This document shows, piece after piece, positions 8,341-17,614 of a stretch of DNA of 64,000 bases. A program made the translations under genes and the position numbers. The notes under the pieces were generated by a model. It saw nothing but the letters and a program-made list of their open reading frames with translations. It did no database searches and had not been told where the DNA came from. Where the stretch lies: assembly GCF_001921825.1 (NCBI RefSeq), contig NZ_MSJL01000001.1:1-64000 (forward strand). Reading direction: 5' to 3'. The number at the start of each line of letters is the position of its first letter. Position 1 is the stretch's first letter. Source of the DNA: Streptococcus acidominimus. Its GTDB lineage: Bacteria > Bacillota > Bacilli > Lactobacillales > Streptococcaceae.

Positions 8341-8745
8341 TTATTTCTGTTTTTTATTAAAGAACTCTTCAGCATAGCGAGCTGATAGTTCTGGATAATG
8401 CCTACGTGTTGCAGCGACAAACTCCCTTAGATACAGCCTATCCAGCCATCTAAAAAGTACCACTGCTCCGATGACCAGAACTATCAGTATCACTAGAGTT
8501 CCAGCTGAAGAGCTACCTGTTTGTAGGAAATTAGCTACTTTCATCAGTAACACGAGAATGAAGAGAATCGGCAACCCCATTTTAAGGCGCTTGGTCCGTA
8601 AATCCTCTGCTTGCTGACCTGCCTTATGTTCTCTCACTAGCTCCTCTGCAATACGGATGACTGACTCTTCATCTAATTGTCCCGCTTTTAATTGTTTGCG
8701 CACTTCCTCGTTCAATCGTTTACTCTGTAAAGTAAGAAAAAACAT
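8341..8745 (-). CDS. Hypothetical two-helix membrane protein
   Basis: A 134-residue protein I cannot assign to a named family. The N-terminal 50 residues are charged and helical (LNEEVRKQLKAGQLDEES). Two membrane helices lie at about 54-70 and 79-97, and the C-terminus is basic (EFFNKKQK). It starts 10 bases after the glmM stop with AGGAGGAAA, so it is translated from the same operon mRNA as cdaA, ybbR and glmM and ends at a terminator. The position hints at an envelope role, but nothing in the sequence proves one. Confidence 0.75.
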   Translation of the reverse strand: MFFLTLQSKRLNEEVRKQLKAGQLDEESVIRIAEELVREHKAGQQAEDLRTKRLKMGLPILFILVLLMKVANFLQTGSSSAGTLVILIVLVIGAVVLFRWLDRLYLREFVAATRRHYPELSARYAEEFFNKKQK

Positions 8746-8755
8746 TGATTTCCTC

Positions 8756-10108
8756 CTAATCTAATCCAATCTCTGCTCTCACAACATCTGCAATGGTATC
8801 TACATAGTAGTCCACCTCTGCGTCAGTCGGTGCTTCTGCCATGACACGCAAGAGGGGTTCTGTCCCGCTTGGACGAACGAGAATCCGACCATTTCCAGCC
8901 ATCTCTTTCTCCATTTTTGCAATAATGTCTGCAATCGCTTCAACGTCCATAGCCTTGTCTTTCATGCTGTTATCAACGCGAATATTGACTAATTTTTGCG
9001 GGTAGATGGTCACTTCGCTAGCCAATTCAGATAAGGTCTTCCCTGTCTCTTTCATAATTTTAGTCAACTGAACAGCAGTCAACTGCCCGTCCCCTGTGGT
9101 ATTATAGTCCATCAGGATCACATGACCCGATTGCTCACCGCCCACATTGTAGCCTGATTTACGCATTTCCTCGACCACGTAGCGATCGCCAACAGCCGTC
9201 ACTGCTTTGTCAATGCTCTCGCGCTCCAGCGCCTTGTGAAATCCAAGATTAGACATGACTGTGGTCACAATCGTATTGTGGGCAAGCAGTCCGTGGTCTG
9301 CCAAGTATTTCCCAATGATATACATGATCCGGTCACCGTCAACCAAGTCACCTTTTTCATCAACAGCAATCAGACGATCGCTATCGCCATCAAAGGCAAG
9401 CCCAATCTGGCTGTTGCTTTCTTTAACCAATTCTTGTAAGGCTTCCGGATGAGTAGACCCTACCTCTTCATTGATATTCAGACCATCTGGATTTTCCGCC
9501 ATGACAGCTAATTGCGCACCCAAGTCCGCAAAAACTTGGCGGGCTGAGGTGCTGGCTGCACCATTTGCTGTATCCAATGCTACCTTCATACCCTCTAAGT
9601 CAAAACCAGTGGAAACGAGAAACTGTTGGTATTTACGAAGCCCCTCAGGATAATCGACCACATCTCCCAAACCAGCTGCAGACGGGCGAGGTAGGACGTC
9701 TTCTTCAGCATCAAGCAAGGCTTCAATCTCCGCTTCTAGCTCATCATCTAGCTTAAAGCCGTCTCCCGCAAAGAATTTAATCCCATTATCTTGAGCAGGA
9801 TTGTGGCTGGCTGAAATCATGACACCTGCACTTGCTTTTTCAGTCCGAACAAGATAAGCCACACCGGGAGTTGCAATCACCCCCAATTTGTAGACATGGA
9901 TTCCCGCAGAAAGAAGACCAGCCACCAAGGCAGCTTCGAGCATTTGACCTGAAATCCGGGTATCACGTCCGACAAATACGCGCGGTGTATCCGTTTCATG
10001 TTGACTGAGGACATAGCCCCCAAAACGTCCTAATTTAAAGGCTAATTCTGGTGTCAGCTCAATGTTGGCTTCTCCACGCACCCCATCTGTTCCAAAATAT
10101 TTTCCCAT
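8756..10108 (-). CDS. glmM: Phosphoglucosamine mutase GlmM
   Basis: A 450-residue alpha-D-phosphohexomutase that converts glucosamine-6-phosphate to glucosamine-1-phosphate for UDP-GlcNAc and peptidoglycan. Key sites are the phosphoserine loop [13 protein letters not shown] (catalytic Ser about 101), the metal loop FDGDSDR near 240, the sugar loop GGEQSGHV and the C-terminal phosphate loop [12 protein letters not shown]. Length is normal. It follows ybbR by 18 bases. The cdaA-ybbR-glmM order is the classic Firmicute arrangement, in which GlmM can bind and restrain the cyclic-di-AMP synthase. Confidence 0.97.
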   Translation of the reverse strand: MGKYFGTDGVRGEANIELTPELAFKLGRFGGYVLSQHETDTPRVFVGRDTRISGQMLEAALVAGLLSAGIHVYKLGVIATPGVAYLVRTEKASAGVMISASHNPAQDNGIKFFAGDGFKLDDELEAEIEALLDAEEDVLPRPSAAGLGDVVDYPEGLRKYQQFLVSTGFDLEGMKVALDTANGAASTSARQVFADLGAQLAVMAENPDGLNINEEVGSTHPEALQELVKESNSQIGLAFDGDSDRLIAVDEKGDLVDGDRIMYIIGKYLADHGLLAHNTIVTTVMSNLGFHKALERESIDKAVTAVGDRYVVEEMRKSGYNVGGEQSGHVILMDYNTTGDGQLTAVQLTKIMKETGKTLSELASEVTIYPQKLVNIRVDNSMKDKAMDVEAIADIIAKMEKEMAGNGRILVRPSGTEPLLRVMAEAPTDAEVDYYVDTIADVVRAEIGLD

Positions 10109-10126
10109 TGTTTCTAACTCTCTTTC

Positions 10127-10843
10127 TTATTTGGTTTTGCTAATCGTTGCCTGCAAGGTCGCTCCGTCTTGTGACAAGACGACAGGCAGAACATTTCCTT
10201 GATTATCAACAGCTTGCAAGGTAGCTGTTCCACTATAATTCTCGTCTAAATTACTAGCATCTGGTACCACTGCTTCCACACGATCAACACGAGCCATGGT
10301 ATCCTGATCCGTCGTCACTTTTACCGCAGATACATTGACAGTGACTTTTCCTAAGCTGTAACCTTCTGCCAGTTGATTATTGGTGATAACGCCTTGGACA
10401 GCGTAAGCCTTACTAACTTTCTTTCCAATTTTCACGGTTACCGTATCAGGAACTAATTTAGCCTTGACCCCTGTCGGTAGATTAGACGCAACCAGATCAA
10501 CTGTATGGGTGCCACTTGTTGCACCATTCAAATCTGCTGTCACTTCAAATGTCCGGGTTGCTTCATCCGTTTCTCTTTGTAAAATCACCCTGTTTGAGGC
10601 GGTCAGAGAGACTGTCACGGTAGGTGAAAAACCTGATATAAAGTAATGCTCATTGTCATATTTGACATCAATCGGTACATTGGTAACCGTATGGGTATAG
10701 GTTTCTGACTCCGTCACCTTCTTGGTTGTATTGGCTGTTGTAATCGAATTTTTATAGTTGGTAGTAGTCGCATAAAAAAACAACACAAGAGCAATAAAAG
10801 CTGATAGGAGTAAATGCCCTGTCTTTTTTAATTTATCGTTCAT
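10127..10843 (-). CDS. ybbR: YbbR-like regulator of CdaA (CdaR)
   Basis: A 238-residue membrane-anchored protein. A single N-terminal helix (about residues 10-27) precedes YbbR repeats, seen as the recurring VPIDVKYD, FSPTVTVSL and TGVKAKLVPDTVTVKIGKKV strands. YbbR proteins bind CdaA on the outer face of the membrane and tune its activity. Its start overlaps the end of cdaA by 11 bases, and GGGAGG lies ahead of the ATG, so the two are translationally coupled. The protein is shorter than the four-repeat Bacillus form, as usual for streptococci. Confidence 0.92.
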   Translation of the reverse strand: MNDKLKKTGHLLLSAFIALVLFFYATTTNYKNSITTANTTKKVTESETYTHTVTNVPIDVKYDNEHYFISGFSPTVTVSLTASNRVILQRETDEATRTFEVTADLNGATSGTHTVDLVASNLPTGVKAKLVPDTVTVKIGKKVSKAYAVQGVITNNQLAEGYSLGKVTVNVSAVKVTTDQDTMARVDRVEAVVPDASNLDENYSGTATLQAVDNQGNVLPVVLSQDGATLQATISKTK

Positions 10844-11687
10844 CTTTTTTACCTCCCAAGCGTTCTAACCAACTTCTCTTTTTCACATCGTCAGGGGTAA
10901 ATAGGATTCGAAGCTCACTTTCAAATTCTTCCAAGCTGAGATCGTGCTTGAAAAGCCCATTATAAGCTACTGAAATGCTCCCTGTTTCTTCTGAAATAAT
11001 AAAGACAAAGGCATCTGATACTTCTGCTAGGCCGATTGCAGCCCGATGCCTAGTGCCAAACTCCTTTGAAATCCCTGCACTCTCTGTCAATGGAAAATAG
11101 GCACAGGATACGGCAATCTTATCTTCTTGGATAATGACTGCTCCATCATGAAGTGGGGTATTAGGAATAAAAATATTGATCAGTAACTCGCTTGAAATAT
11201 CCGCATCAAGTGGGATACCTGTCGAGCAGTATTCCCGCAAGGTCTGGGTGCGTTCAACCGCGACCAAGGCGCCAATTTTCCGGGGAGCCATGTAGGTAGC
11301 TGCCTTGATAAAGGCTTGGATCAAGGCTTCTTCGGAACTTAGTTCGATTCGCGCAAAGAGTTGGGTAGTCCGCCCTAGCTTTTCTAAACTGGTTCGAATC
11401 TCTGGTGCAAAGATCACTACACCAGCGATCACCCCGTAAGTAATGACCTGATTCATCAACCAGGAAATGGTCTGCAAACCCAGCAGACTTGCAATTAGCT
11501 GAAAGAATAAAAAGAGGAAGACCCCACGGACCAAGGTCATGATTTTAGTCCCTGCTAGAGCTTTACTAAAACGATAGATGAGATAGCTAACTAGGGTAAT
11601 ATCGACCAGGTGCATCAAAGCAGTCCAAGGACTGACTGACAAGCTGGACCAGTAATTCACATCAAGTAATTGACTATAATTGAGCAT
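10833..11687 (-). CDS. cdaA: Diadenylate cyclase CdaA
   Basis: Makes cyclic di-AMP from two ATP. Three membrane helices occupy about residues 20-95; the DAC domain follows, with the signature motifs HDGAVI (about 180) and GTRHRAA (about 212). Length is about 284 residues from ATG at 11687. A GTG nine bases earlier (11696) is the alternative start; I prefer the ATG because the protein then begins like other streptococcal CdaA proteins, although neither has a strong ribosome site. It is the first gene of the cdaA-ybbR-glmM-(membrane protein) operon and lies divergent to murT-gatD. Confidence 0.93.
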   Translation of the reverse strand: MLNYSQLLDVNYWSSLSVSPWTALMHLVDITLVSYLIYRFSKALAGTKIMTLVRGVFLFLFFQLIASLLGLQTISWLMNQVITYGVIAGVVIFAPEIRTSLEKLGRTTQLFARIELSSEEALIQAFIKAATYMAPRKIGALVAVERTQTLREYCSTGIPLDADISSELLINIFIPNTPLHDGAVIIQEDKIAVSCAYFPLTESAGISKEFGTRHRAAIGLAEVSDAFVFIISEETGSISVAYNGLFKHDLSLEEFESELRILFTPDDVKKRSWLERLGGKKDER

Positions 11688-11721
11688 CCACTTCACATAC
11701 TTTCTATTTCTTGCTGCTCCT

Positions 11722-11727
11722 ATTATA
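11722..11727 (-). promoter_or_regulatory. Extended -10 element of the cdaA operon
   Basis: Minus-strand TATGGTATAAT: a perfect TATAAT with upstream TG, 35 bases before the cdaA ATG. No good -35 box is seen, which is common for extended -10 promoters. Confidence 0.6.
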
Positions 11728-11929
11728 CCATACTTGATACAAATTTTCCTAAAAGACTATTCATCATCTTTAAAATCAAAAGCTGATAAAAGACGCTCTT
11801 GATTGGTCTTACTCCAGAGGGATTTTTCTCCCTTTCACCAGTTAAAAGGCTTAGGTTCCAACATGGATTTTCCTATCGGAATGGTTTTCGATTCTAGAAA
11901 AAGCGGTAGCTTTATGATAAAATAGGCCT

Positions 11930-13276
11930 ATGATGAAACTAAATACAGCCTTAGGGCTTCTGGCGGGTAAGGCCTCTCAAGCCATTCTCGGAACATTAGG
12001 CCGCGGAACAACCCTCCCAGGAAAAATTGCCCTACAATTTGATAAACATATTTTAGATAGTCTCGCAAAAGACTACGAAATCATTGTAATTACAGGAACG
12101 AATGGTAAAACATTGACCACTGCCTTGACGGTGGGAATTTTAGAAGAAGCCTTTGGAGCAGTCACGACCAACACTAGCGGAGCGAATATGCTGACGGGGA
12201 TTACAGCTACCTTTTTATCGGCTAAAAAAAATAAAAAGGGCAAAAAAATTGCGGTGCTAGAAATTGATGAGGCTAGCCTTGCCAAGGTAACTGAATTTAT
12301 CAAGCCTAATCTGATTGTCTTTACCAATATCTTCCGCGACCAGATGGATCGTTATGGGGAAATTTATACGACCTACCAGATGATTGTTGACGGTGCAGCC
12401 AAGGTGCCAACGGCTACCATCCTTGCCAATGGAGATAGTCCGCTCTTTCACTCAACTACGCTTGTAAATCCCATTCGCTACTATGGATTTGCGACTATGG
12501 AACATGCGCCAGAATTGACACACTACAATACTGAAGGCGTTCTCTGCCCGCATTGCCACCACATTTTGCGCTATAAGATGAATACCTATGCCAATCTTGG
12601 TAGCTACATCTGCCTGTCTTGCGGATTTGCACGTCCTGAGTTAGACTACAAGCTATCTGCACTCAAAGAGATCACCCACCTGTCCTCAACCTTTGTCATT
12701 GATGGGCAAGAATATAAGATCAATATCGGCGGGCTCTACAATATCTACAACGCGCTTGCAGCGGTCAGTGTAGCCGAGTTTTTAGGGGTCTCTCCCGAGA
12801 TTATCAAGGCTGGTTTCGATAAGAGCAAGGCTGTTTTCGGTCGTCAGGAAACGTTCACACTCGGTGATAAGGACTGTACCCTCATCTTAATCAAAAATCC
12901 TGTCGGAGCTACACAGGCTCTCGAAATGATACAACTAGCCCCTCATGCATTTAATCTGGCTGTTCTTCTCAATGCCAACTATGCAGACGGGATTGATACC
13001 AGCTGGATTTGGGATGCCGATTTTGAGCGCATGAGCCAGATGCAGATTCCACATGTCTTTGCAGGTGGGATTCGCGCTTCTGAAATTGCTCGCCGATTGC
13101 GGGTAGCTGGCGCTCCTGTGGAGGACATGACCCAAGAGCAATCTATCGCGAAGATCCTTGATTTGATCGAAGCGCATGATACCAAGCATACCTATATCCT
13201 TGCGACCTATACTGCCATGCTGGAGTTGCGTGATATTCTCGCACAGCGCCAAATCGTTGGAAGGGAGATGAAATAA
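11930..13276 (+). CDS. murT: Lipid II isoglutaminyl synthase, subunit MurT
   Basis: A 448-residue Mur-ligase-like subunit that activates the alpha-carboxylate of D-Glu in lipid II with ATP, for amidation to D-isoGln. The ATP loop [11 protein letters not shown] is near residue 55, the central Mur-ligase domain includes LEIDEA and [14 protein letters not shown], and a zinc ribbon is formed by CPHC and CLSC (about residues 205-230), a MurT hallmark. The C-terminal DUF1727 region follows. The gene is separated by one base from gatD, whose product supplies ammonia. ATGATG at 11930/11933 leaves the first codon ambiguous by one residue. Confidence 0.95.
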   Translation: MMKLNTALGLLAGKASQAILGTLGRGTTLPGKIALQFDKHILDSLAKDYEIIVITGTNGKTLTTALTVGILEEAFGAVTTNTSGANMLTGITATFLSAKKNKKGKKIAVLEIDEASLAKVTEFIKPNLIVFTNIFRDQMDRYGEIYTTYQMIVDGAAKVPTATILANGDSPLFHSTTLVNPIRYYGFATMEHAPELTHYNTEGVLCPHCHHILRYKMNTYANLGSYICLSCGFARPELDYKLSALKEITHLSSTFVIDGQEYKINIGGLYNIYNALAAVSVAEFLGVSPEIIKAGFDKSKAVFGRQETFTLGDKDCTLILIKNPVGATQALEMIQLAPHAFNLAVLLNANYADGIDTSWIWDADFERMSQMQIPHVFAGGIRASEIARRLRVAGAPVEDMTQEQSIAKILDLIEAHDTKHTYILATYTAMLELRDILAQRQIVGREMK

Positions 13277-13277
13277 G

Positions 13278-14063
13278 ATGGTCTATACTTCACTTTTAAG
13301 TCCTGCTAAGGACTATCACTATCAGCTCCACATTGCCCACCTCTATGGCGATTTGATGAACACCTATGGAGATAATGGAAACATCCTCATGCTCAAATAT
13401 GTCGCTGAAAAACTGGGAGCAGGTGTCCAAGTTGACATTGTGTCTCTCGAAGATAAATTTGACAAGGATTTCTATGATATTGCCTTTTTCGGTGGTGGTC
13501 AAGACTATGAGCAGTCGATCCTCGCCAAAGATTTGCCAACAAAAAAAGAAGACCTCTCAGCCTTTATTGAAAACAAGGGGGTCATGCTAGCCATCTGCGG
13601 CGGCTTCCAACTCCTAGGGCAATACTATATCGAAGCAGGCGGACGCAAAATCGAGGGACTGGGAATTCTCGGTCATTATACGCTCAATCAAGTCAACAAC
13701 CGCTTTATCGGTGATATAAAAATTCATAATGAAGAGTTTAATGAAACTTACTATGGCTTTGAGAACCATCAGGGAAGGACTTTTTTAGCGGATAATCAAA
13801 AACCACTGGGAAAAACCATTTACGGACATGGCAACAATAATGAAGACGGAGGCGAGGGCATGCACTACAAAAATACCTTTGCTAGCTATTTCCATGGGCC
13901 AATCCTCTCCCGCAATGCCAATCTTGCCTACCGTCTGGTCACAACAGCCTTACGCAATAAATACGGACAGGATATCCTACTTCCTTCCTACGAAGAAGTC
14001 CTTTCTATTGAAATTCCAGAAGAATACGGCGACATTAAAAGTAAGGCCCGCTTTGAAGAATAG
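13278..14063 (+). CDS. gatD: Lipid II isoglutaminyl synthase, glutaminase subunit GatD
   Basis: A 261-residue class I glutamine amidotransferase that hydrolyses glutamine and passes ammonia to MurT. The nucleophile Cys is in [11 protein letters not shown] (about residue 107) and the catalytic His in ASYFHGPIL (about 205); the early [12 protein letters not shown] motif is typical of GatD/CobQ-like enzymes. The N-terminus, with about 15 residues before [11 protein letters not shown], is slightly longer than in some relatives. It starts one base after the murT stop, so expression is coupled. Together the pair makes amidated peptidoglycan stems, needed for efficient cross-linking. Confidence 0.95.
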   Translation: MVYTSLLSPAKDYHYQLHIAHLYGDLMNTYGDNGNILMLKYVAEKLGAGVQVDIVSLEDKFDKDFYDIAFFGGGQDYEQSILAKDLPTKKEDLSAFIENKGVMLAICGGFQLLGQYYIEAGGRKIEGLGILGHYTLNQVNNRFIGDIKIHNEEFNETYYGFENHQGRTFLADNQKPLGKTIYGHGNNNEDGGEGMHYKNTFASYFHGPILSRNANLAYRLVTTALRNKYGQDILLPSYEEVLSIEIPEEYGDIKSKARFEE

Positions 14064-14072
14064 GAGAATACC

Positions 14073-14351
14073 ATGAAAACAAAACTGCACTATATCGCTG
14101 TTCTGCTCTTAATTTTACTGATTGCAGGACTGTCTCTTGCCAATATGGAAACCGTCAAGATTAGCTATCTCTTTGGATATTTCAAACTGCCCTTGATTAT
14201 TCTCATTCTGATTTCCGTCTTACTCGGTGCTATTGTTGCAAGCCTGATTGGTATGGGCAAGCATCTTGCCATCAAGAACGAATTGAAAGAAGCTAGGAAA
14301 GAATTGGAACTTCAAAAACAAAAGCTAGAAGCAACACTACAACAAGTCTAG
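14073..14351 (+). CDS. LapA-like (DUF1049) small membrane protein
   Basis: A 92-residue protein with two membrane helices (about residues 7-25 and 38-62) followed by a charged helical tail (NELKEARKELELQKQKLE). The layout and the NMETVKISYLFGYFKLPLI segment match the LapA/DUF1049 domain, whose role in bacteria is poorly defined. It begins nine bases after gatD with TAGGAGAATACC, so it is likely co-transcribed with murT-gatD. The tail may form a coiled coil. Confidence 0.75.
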   Translation: MKTKLHYIAVLLLILLIAGLSLANMETVKISYLFGYFKLPLIILILISVLLGAIVASLIGMGKHLAIKNELKEARKELELQKQKLEATLQQV

Positions 14352-14387
14352 TTTGAACCAAAAACCAAACAATCTAGCCTTTCCTTT

Positions 14388-14430
14388 ATCTTTTATTGCT
14401 TCGTGAACTCGTCTTGCCGTGCACCAGTAC
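14388..14430. repeat. Remnant of a RUP-like element
   Basis: TTTTATTGCTTCGTGAACTC followed by GTCTTGCCGTGCACCAGTAC closely matches the internal part of the RUP-like copy at 4445-4483 but lacks both terminal repeats. A decayed or truncated copy. Confidence 0.45.
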
Positions 14431-14483
14431 TACGGCTAACGAAATGAGTATCAATATTTACAGAACTGACAAGACAAACATTA

Positions 14484-14518
14484 TGCCTGAAACAGTGTTG
14501 TTTCAGGCATTTTTTTTA
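14484..14518 (+). terminator. Terminator of murT-gatD-lapA-like operon
   Basis: TGCCTGAAACA and TGTTTCAGGCA form a perfect 11-bp stem with a four-base loop, followed by nine T. Confidence 0.85.
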
Positions 14519-14530
14519 TATCTTCCACCC

Positions 14531-14783
14531 TTAGTTGTACTCTATGAAAACCAAAATCTAGAACCGGCTAAAGCTGAAACAGTTATGTCCCCCAAAGGGA
14601 GCACACTTGACACGAGTTCACTCGTTTTATTTCCAACCTTCAACAGTCTATTCCTAGACTGGGCGACACGAGCTCCACTCGTTCTTTCTTGTTTTAAGAG
14701 AACAGGCTAAAAACCTCCACTGGAGCTTTTTACTCAGCAAGGTGAATGAACGACGTCAGAATTTGATTTTTGACAAGTATTAG
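14531..14783. repeat. BOX-like composite repeat, copy 2
   Basis: About 253 bp with the same ends as the copy at 6462-6764 (GTACTCTATGAAAACCAAAA on the left, GATTTTTGACAAGTATTA on the right) and the same CTCCACTGGAG hairpin and GAATGAACGACGTCAG tract. It holds one full 57-bp-type cassette (14609-14664, 56 bp) and the first hairpin of a second (14665-14690). The difference in cassette number from copy 1 is the main length difference. Confidence 0.7.
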
Positions 14784-14792
14784 TTACTTACA

Positions 14793-14820
14793 GGGGGAGT
14801 TTAGGGGTTAGGGGTTAGGG
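14793..14820 (+). other. G-quadruplex-type motif at the 3' end of the ABC-F gene
   Basis: Four G-runs (GGGGG, GGGG, GGGG, GGG) separated by AGTTTA, TTA and TTA loops fit the canonical four-stranded G motif. It spans the ABC-F stop codon (TAA at 14810-14808). The repeat TTAGGGG occurs in tandem. The G-rich strand is the template strand for that gene. Confidence 0.6.
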
Positions 14821-16727
14821 TCTAGTGCCTCGAGCTTTTCGGTCAGTTCCTCCCACTCCTGCAGGAGCTTGTCCTGTTGCTGCAATAGATTGTCAATTTC
14901 CTTTTGGAGATCGGTCAATTCTCCGACATCATTGGTCGCTAGCATCGCTTCTTGAAGCTGGGAGGAGCTATTTTCTAGCTCGTCAATATCAGCTTCGATT
15001 TGTTCCATTCGCCGAGCCATTTTACGCTGCTCTTTTTGGGTTTCTTTCTGCGCTTGGTAGTCGCTCGCCCCGCTCGGATTCCTTGTTCTTACTCGCTCCG
15101 CTAGCGCCTCGACACCTACTGACTGCTCTGCTTTTTTCTCCAGATAATAATCGTAGTCCCCCAAGTAAAGGGTGCTACCTGTTTCGGATAATTCGAGAAC
15201 CTTGGTTGCGACCCGGTTGATGAAATAGCGATCATGACTGACAAAGAGCAGGGTACCATCATACCGTATCAAGGCGTCTTCCAAGACTTCCTTGCTATCA
15301 ATATCCAAGTGGTTGGTCGGCTCATCCAGAATCAGAAAATTATTGTTTTCCATAGATAATTTTGCTAGCAAAACCCGTGCTTTTTCTCCGCCAGATAGCA
15401 TGGCAATCGATTTTTTAACGTCATCACCCGAGAAAAGAAATGCTCCCAGACGGTTGCGGATGTCCACTTCAGGGGTTGTCGGAAATGCAGACCATACTTC
15501 TTCCAAGACAGAATTGGATGGGGTCAAGGCAGACTGGGTCTGGTCATAGTAGCCAACCTCAACATTGGCACCGAACTTCGCTTCTCCTTTGATAAAGGGA
15601 ATCTGCCCGATGATTGATTTCAAAAGGGTCGTTTTTCCAATACCGTTAGGCCCTACAATCGCAATCGCGTCGAGCTTTCTCTGGTCAATATGAATCGGTT
15701 CAGAGAGGATTTCACCATTGTAGCCCACCGCAGCCTGCTCGACTGTCAAGACAATATTGCCAGAAGCCTTATCTGAATGAAAGGCCATATAGGCAGATTT
15801 TTCGCCAAGGGTTGGCTTGTCTAACCGGTTCATTTTTTCCAATTGTTTACGTCTTGCTTGTGCCCGCTTAGTGGTTGAAGCTCGGACAATATTTTTCTGA
15901 ACAAAGTCCTCCAACTTCGCAATTTCTTTTTGCTGCTTTTCGTAGTTTTGCAATTCGGTTAGCAACTTCTGCTCTTTTAAGGCGACAAAGGTCGAATAAT
16001 TCCCGATATAGCGATCCAAGGAAGTCGCTGTCAAATCAAGCGTAATGGTAGCAACCTTGTCTAGGAAATAGCGGTCATGGCTGACAATGATGAGCGCTCC
16101 CTTATAATGGACAAGATAGTTTTCCAACCAAGCAATCGTTTCAATGTCTAGATGGTTTGTCGGCTCGTCAAGAACCAATAATTCCGGCTTTTCGAGTAGC
16201 ATCTTAGCCAAGGCTAGACGCGTATTTTGTCCACCTGATAGGGCTGAAATCTTCATCTGCCACATGGACTCATCAAACTTGAAACCGTTTAAAATCGCCC
16301 GAATATCCGCTTCATAAGTGAAACCACCTGCTAGACGAAATTCTTCAGATAGCTGATCATAGGTCTGAATCAACTGGTTCAGTTCTAGACCTGCCAATTC
16401 GCCCATTTGCATCTCCATATCCCGCAAACGTTTTTCAGTCTGGCGAAGTTCAGCAAAAACCTGCAGCATCTCCTCATAAATAGTGTTTTCCGATTGAAAA
16501 CGGCTATTTTGCGCTAAGTAGGATAGGGACAAGTCTTTCTTCCGATTGACTCCTCCACTGGTCGGAGCTTCTTCACCGACCAGAATTTTAAGCAAGGTCG
16601 ACTTACCAGCACCATTTTTGCCTACGAGGGCAATTCGATCTCGTTCATCTACCTGCAAGTTGATATTTTCAAAGAGCACTTCTCCTGCAAAGGCGCGCTC
16701 AATCTTATTTCCTTGTAGTATAATCAT
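14808..16727 (-). CDS. ABC-F family ATP-binding protein (YdiF/Uup-like)
   Basis: A 639-residue soluble protein with two ABC domains and a C-terminal coiled coil, matching the YdiF/Uup layout of ribosome-associated ABC-F proteins. Domain 1: GKNGAGKST (about 37), LSGGQ, LLVLDEPTNHLD. Domain 2: GPNGIGKTT, LSGGE, FLILDEPTNHLD and FVSHDRYFI. The last 90 residues are a Glu/Gln/Lys-rich coiled coil ending LDPNP. The final codons lie in a TTAGGG-type tract on the other strand, so repeat slippage there would change the C-terminus. The ribosome site before ATG at 16727 is weak. Confidence 0.9.
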   Translation of the reverse strand: MIILQGNKIERAFAGEVLFENINLQVDERDRIALVGKNGAGKSTLLKILVGEEAPTSGGVNRKKDLSLSYLAQNSRFQSENTIYEEMLQVFAELRQTEKRLRDMEMQMGELAGLELNQLIQTYDQLSEEFRLAGGFTYEADIRAILNGFKFDESMWQMKISALSGGQNTRLALAKMLLEKPELLVLDEPTNHLDIETIAWLENYLVHYKGALIIVSHDRYFLDKVATITLDLTATSLDRYIGNYSTFVALKEQKLLTELQNYEKQQKEIAKLEDFVQKNIVRASTTKRAQARRKQLEKMNRLDKPTLGEKSAYMAFHSDKASGNIVLTVEQAAVGYNGEILSEPIHIDQRKLDAIAIVGPNGIGKTTLLKSIIGQIPFIKGEAKFGANVEVGYYDQTQSALTPSNSVLEEVWSAFPTTPEVDIRNRLGAFLFSGDDVKKSIAMLSGGEKARVLLAKLSMENNNFLILDEPTNHLDIDSKEVLEDALIRYDGTLLFVSHDRYFINRVATKVLELSETGSTLYLGDYDYYLEKKAEQSVGVEALAERVRTRNPSGASDYQAQKETQKEQRKMARRMEQIEADIDELENSSSQLQEAMLATNDVGELTDLQKEIDNLLQQQDKLLQEWEELTEKLEALDPNP

Positions 16728-16750
16728 AGCATTCTATATCACATCTTCTA

Positions 16751-17536
16751 TTAAGACAGGCGTTCTTCTAGTTGAAAATCGATCGGAAGCCAAGATAGAA
16801 GCACCTCCAACTGTTTATCCCAGTAGTACCATTCATGTTTGCCCGGAGCTGTCTGATAATCTACCTCATAGCCTAAATCTTTAAAGGATTGAGCTGCAAA
16901 GTGATTGGCAGCTAGTAGAAAGTCTTGCTCGCCACACCAGATATACATCTTGGTCTTTTTATCTGCTTTTTGAGCCAGATTGATGAGGGAATAAGGATTT
17001 TCAGGACTTTCCCAGTCTGTCATCTCACCGAAAGTGCCTGTCCAATAGGCGAGATTTCCCAAACTTTCCTTTCTTGGGTCAAAGTCCTTAAAACTAAGAG
17101 CTCCCGATAGGCTGGCAACATGAGAAAAACGGTTGGTGGCTAAGGCCAAATGCATGGCTCCATAGCCTCCCATAGACAAGCCTGCAATAAAGGTCTTGTC
17201 TCGCTTATCTGTCATGTTTGGGAAGAAGCGCTTCAAGACATCTGGTAGCTCAATTGCCAAGGCATCAAAATAGGGATAGCCGTACTGGGTATTAACGTAC
17301 CAGCCATTGTGGGTATCTGGCATGACTACGATCAGATTAGTCTTACGCACCAAACGTTCCAAGGCTGTCAAACGCAACCAAGTCGTATCTCGTCCGCCCA
17401 TTCCATGCAGAAGATACAGGACAGGAATATCTGTATCATCAGGATTATCCACCCGCCCCTTATCTGGGTACAAGACCTGCACCGACAAATCCAGATCCAT
17501 AACAGAAGAATAATAGGTAATACTCATTAGGGCCAT
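16751..17536 (-). CDS. estA: Esterase of the alpha/beta hydrolase fold (EstA-like)
   Basis: A 261-residue serine esterase related to streptococcal and lactococcal EstA (tributyrin esterase / esterase D family). The nucleophile elbow is GLSMGGYG, the acid is probably Asp in WCGEQDFLL and the base His in GKHEWYYWD; the oxyanion motif LLHGMGG is near residue 43. No signal peptide is seen, so it is cytosolic and would act on short-chain acyl or thiol esters. ATG at 17536 follows AAAAGGAGA. It ends 24 bases before the ABC-F start, so the two may share a transcript. Confidence 0.88.
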   Translation of the reverse strand: MALMSITYYSSVMDLDLSVQVLYPDKGRVDNPDDTDIPVLYLLHGMGGRDTTWLRLTALERLVRKTNLIVVMPDTHNGWYVNTQYGYPYFDALAIELPDVLKRFFPNMTDKRDKTFIAGLSMGGYGAMHLALATNRFSHVASLSGALSFKDFDPRKESLGNLAYWTGTFGEMTDWESPENPYSLINLAQKADKKTKMYIWCGEQDFLLAANHFAAQSFKDLGYEVDYQTAPGKHEWYYWDKQLEVLLSWLPIDFQLEERLS

Positions 17537-17558
17537 CGTTTTTTCTCCTTTTCAATAG

Positions 17559-17599
17559 AAAAAGGTGCTACTTTGCTCGTTACTAGCTACCACCTTTTT
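17559..17599 (-). terminator. Terminator after rnjB
   Basis: Minus-strand AAAAAGGTG and CACCTTTTT pair around a longer imperfect stem (TAGCTAGTAACGAGC region) and end in a T-run, 16 bases past the rnjB stop. Confidence 0.7.
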
Positions 17600-17614
17600 C
17601 TGCTTATACTGACG

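Noticed and set aside
10464-10646. Short plus-strand frames opposite ybbR and glmM
   Set aside because: Antisense shadows of well-supported genes.
14396-14710. Open frame of 104 codons across a RUP remnant, terminator and BOX-like repeat
   Set aside because: Runs through a strong terminator and repeat DNA; not a credible gene.
14801-14820. Telomere-like TTAGGG tract as a linear-replicon end
   Set aside because: Only three short units inside the end of a gene; far better explained as a short G-rich tandem tract.
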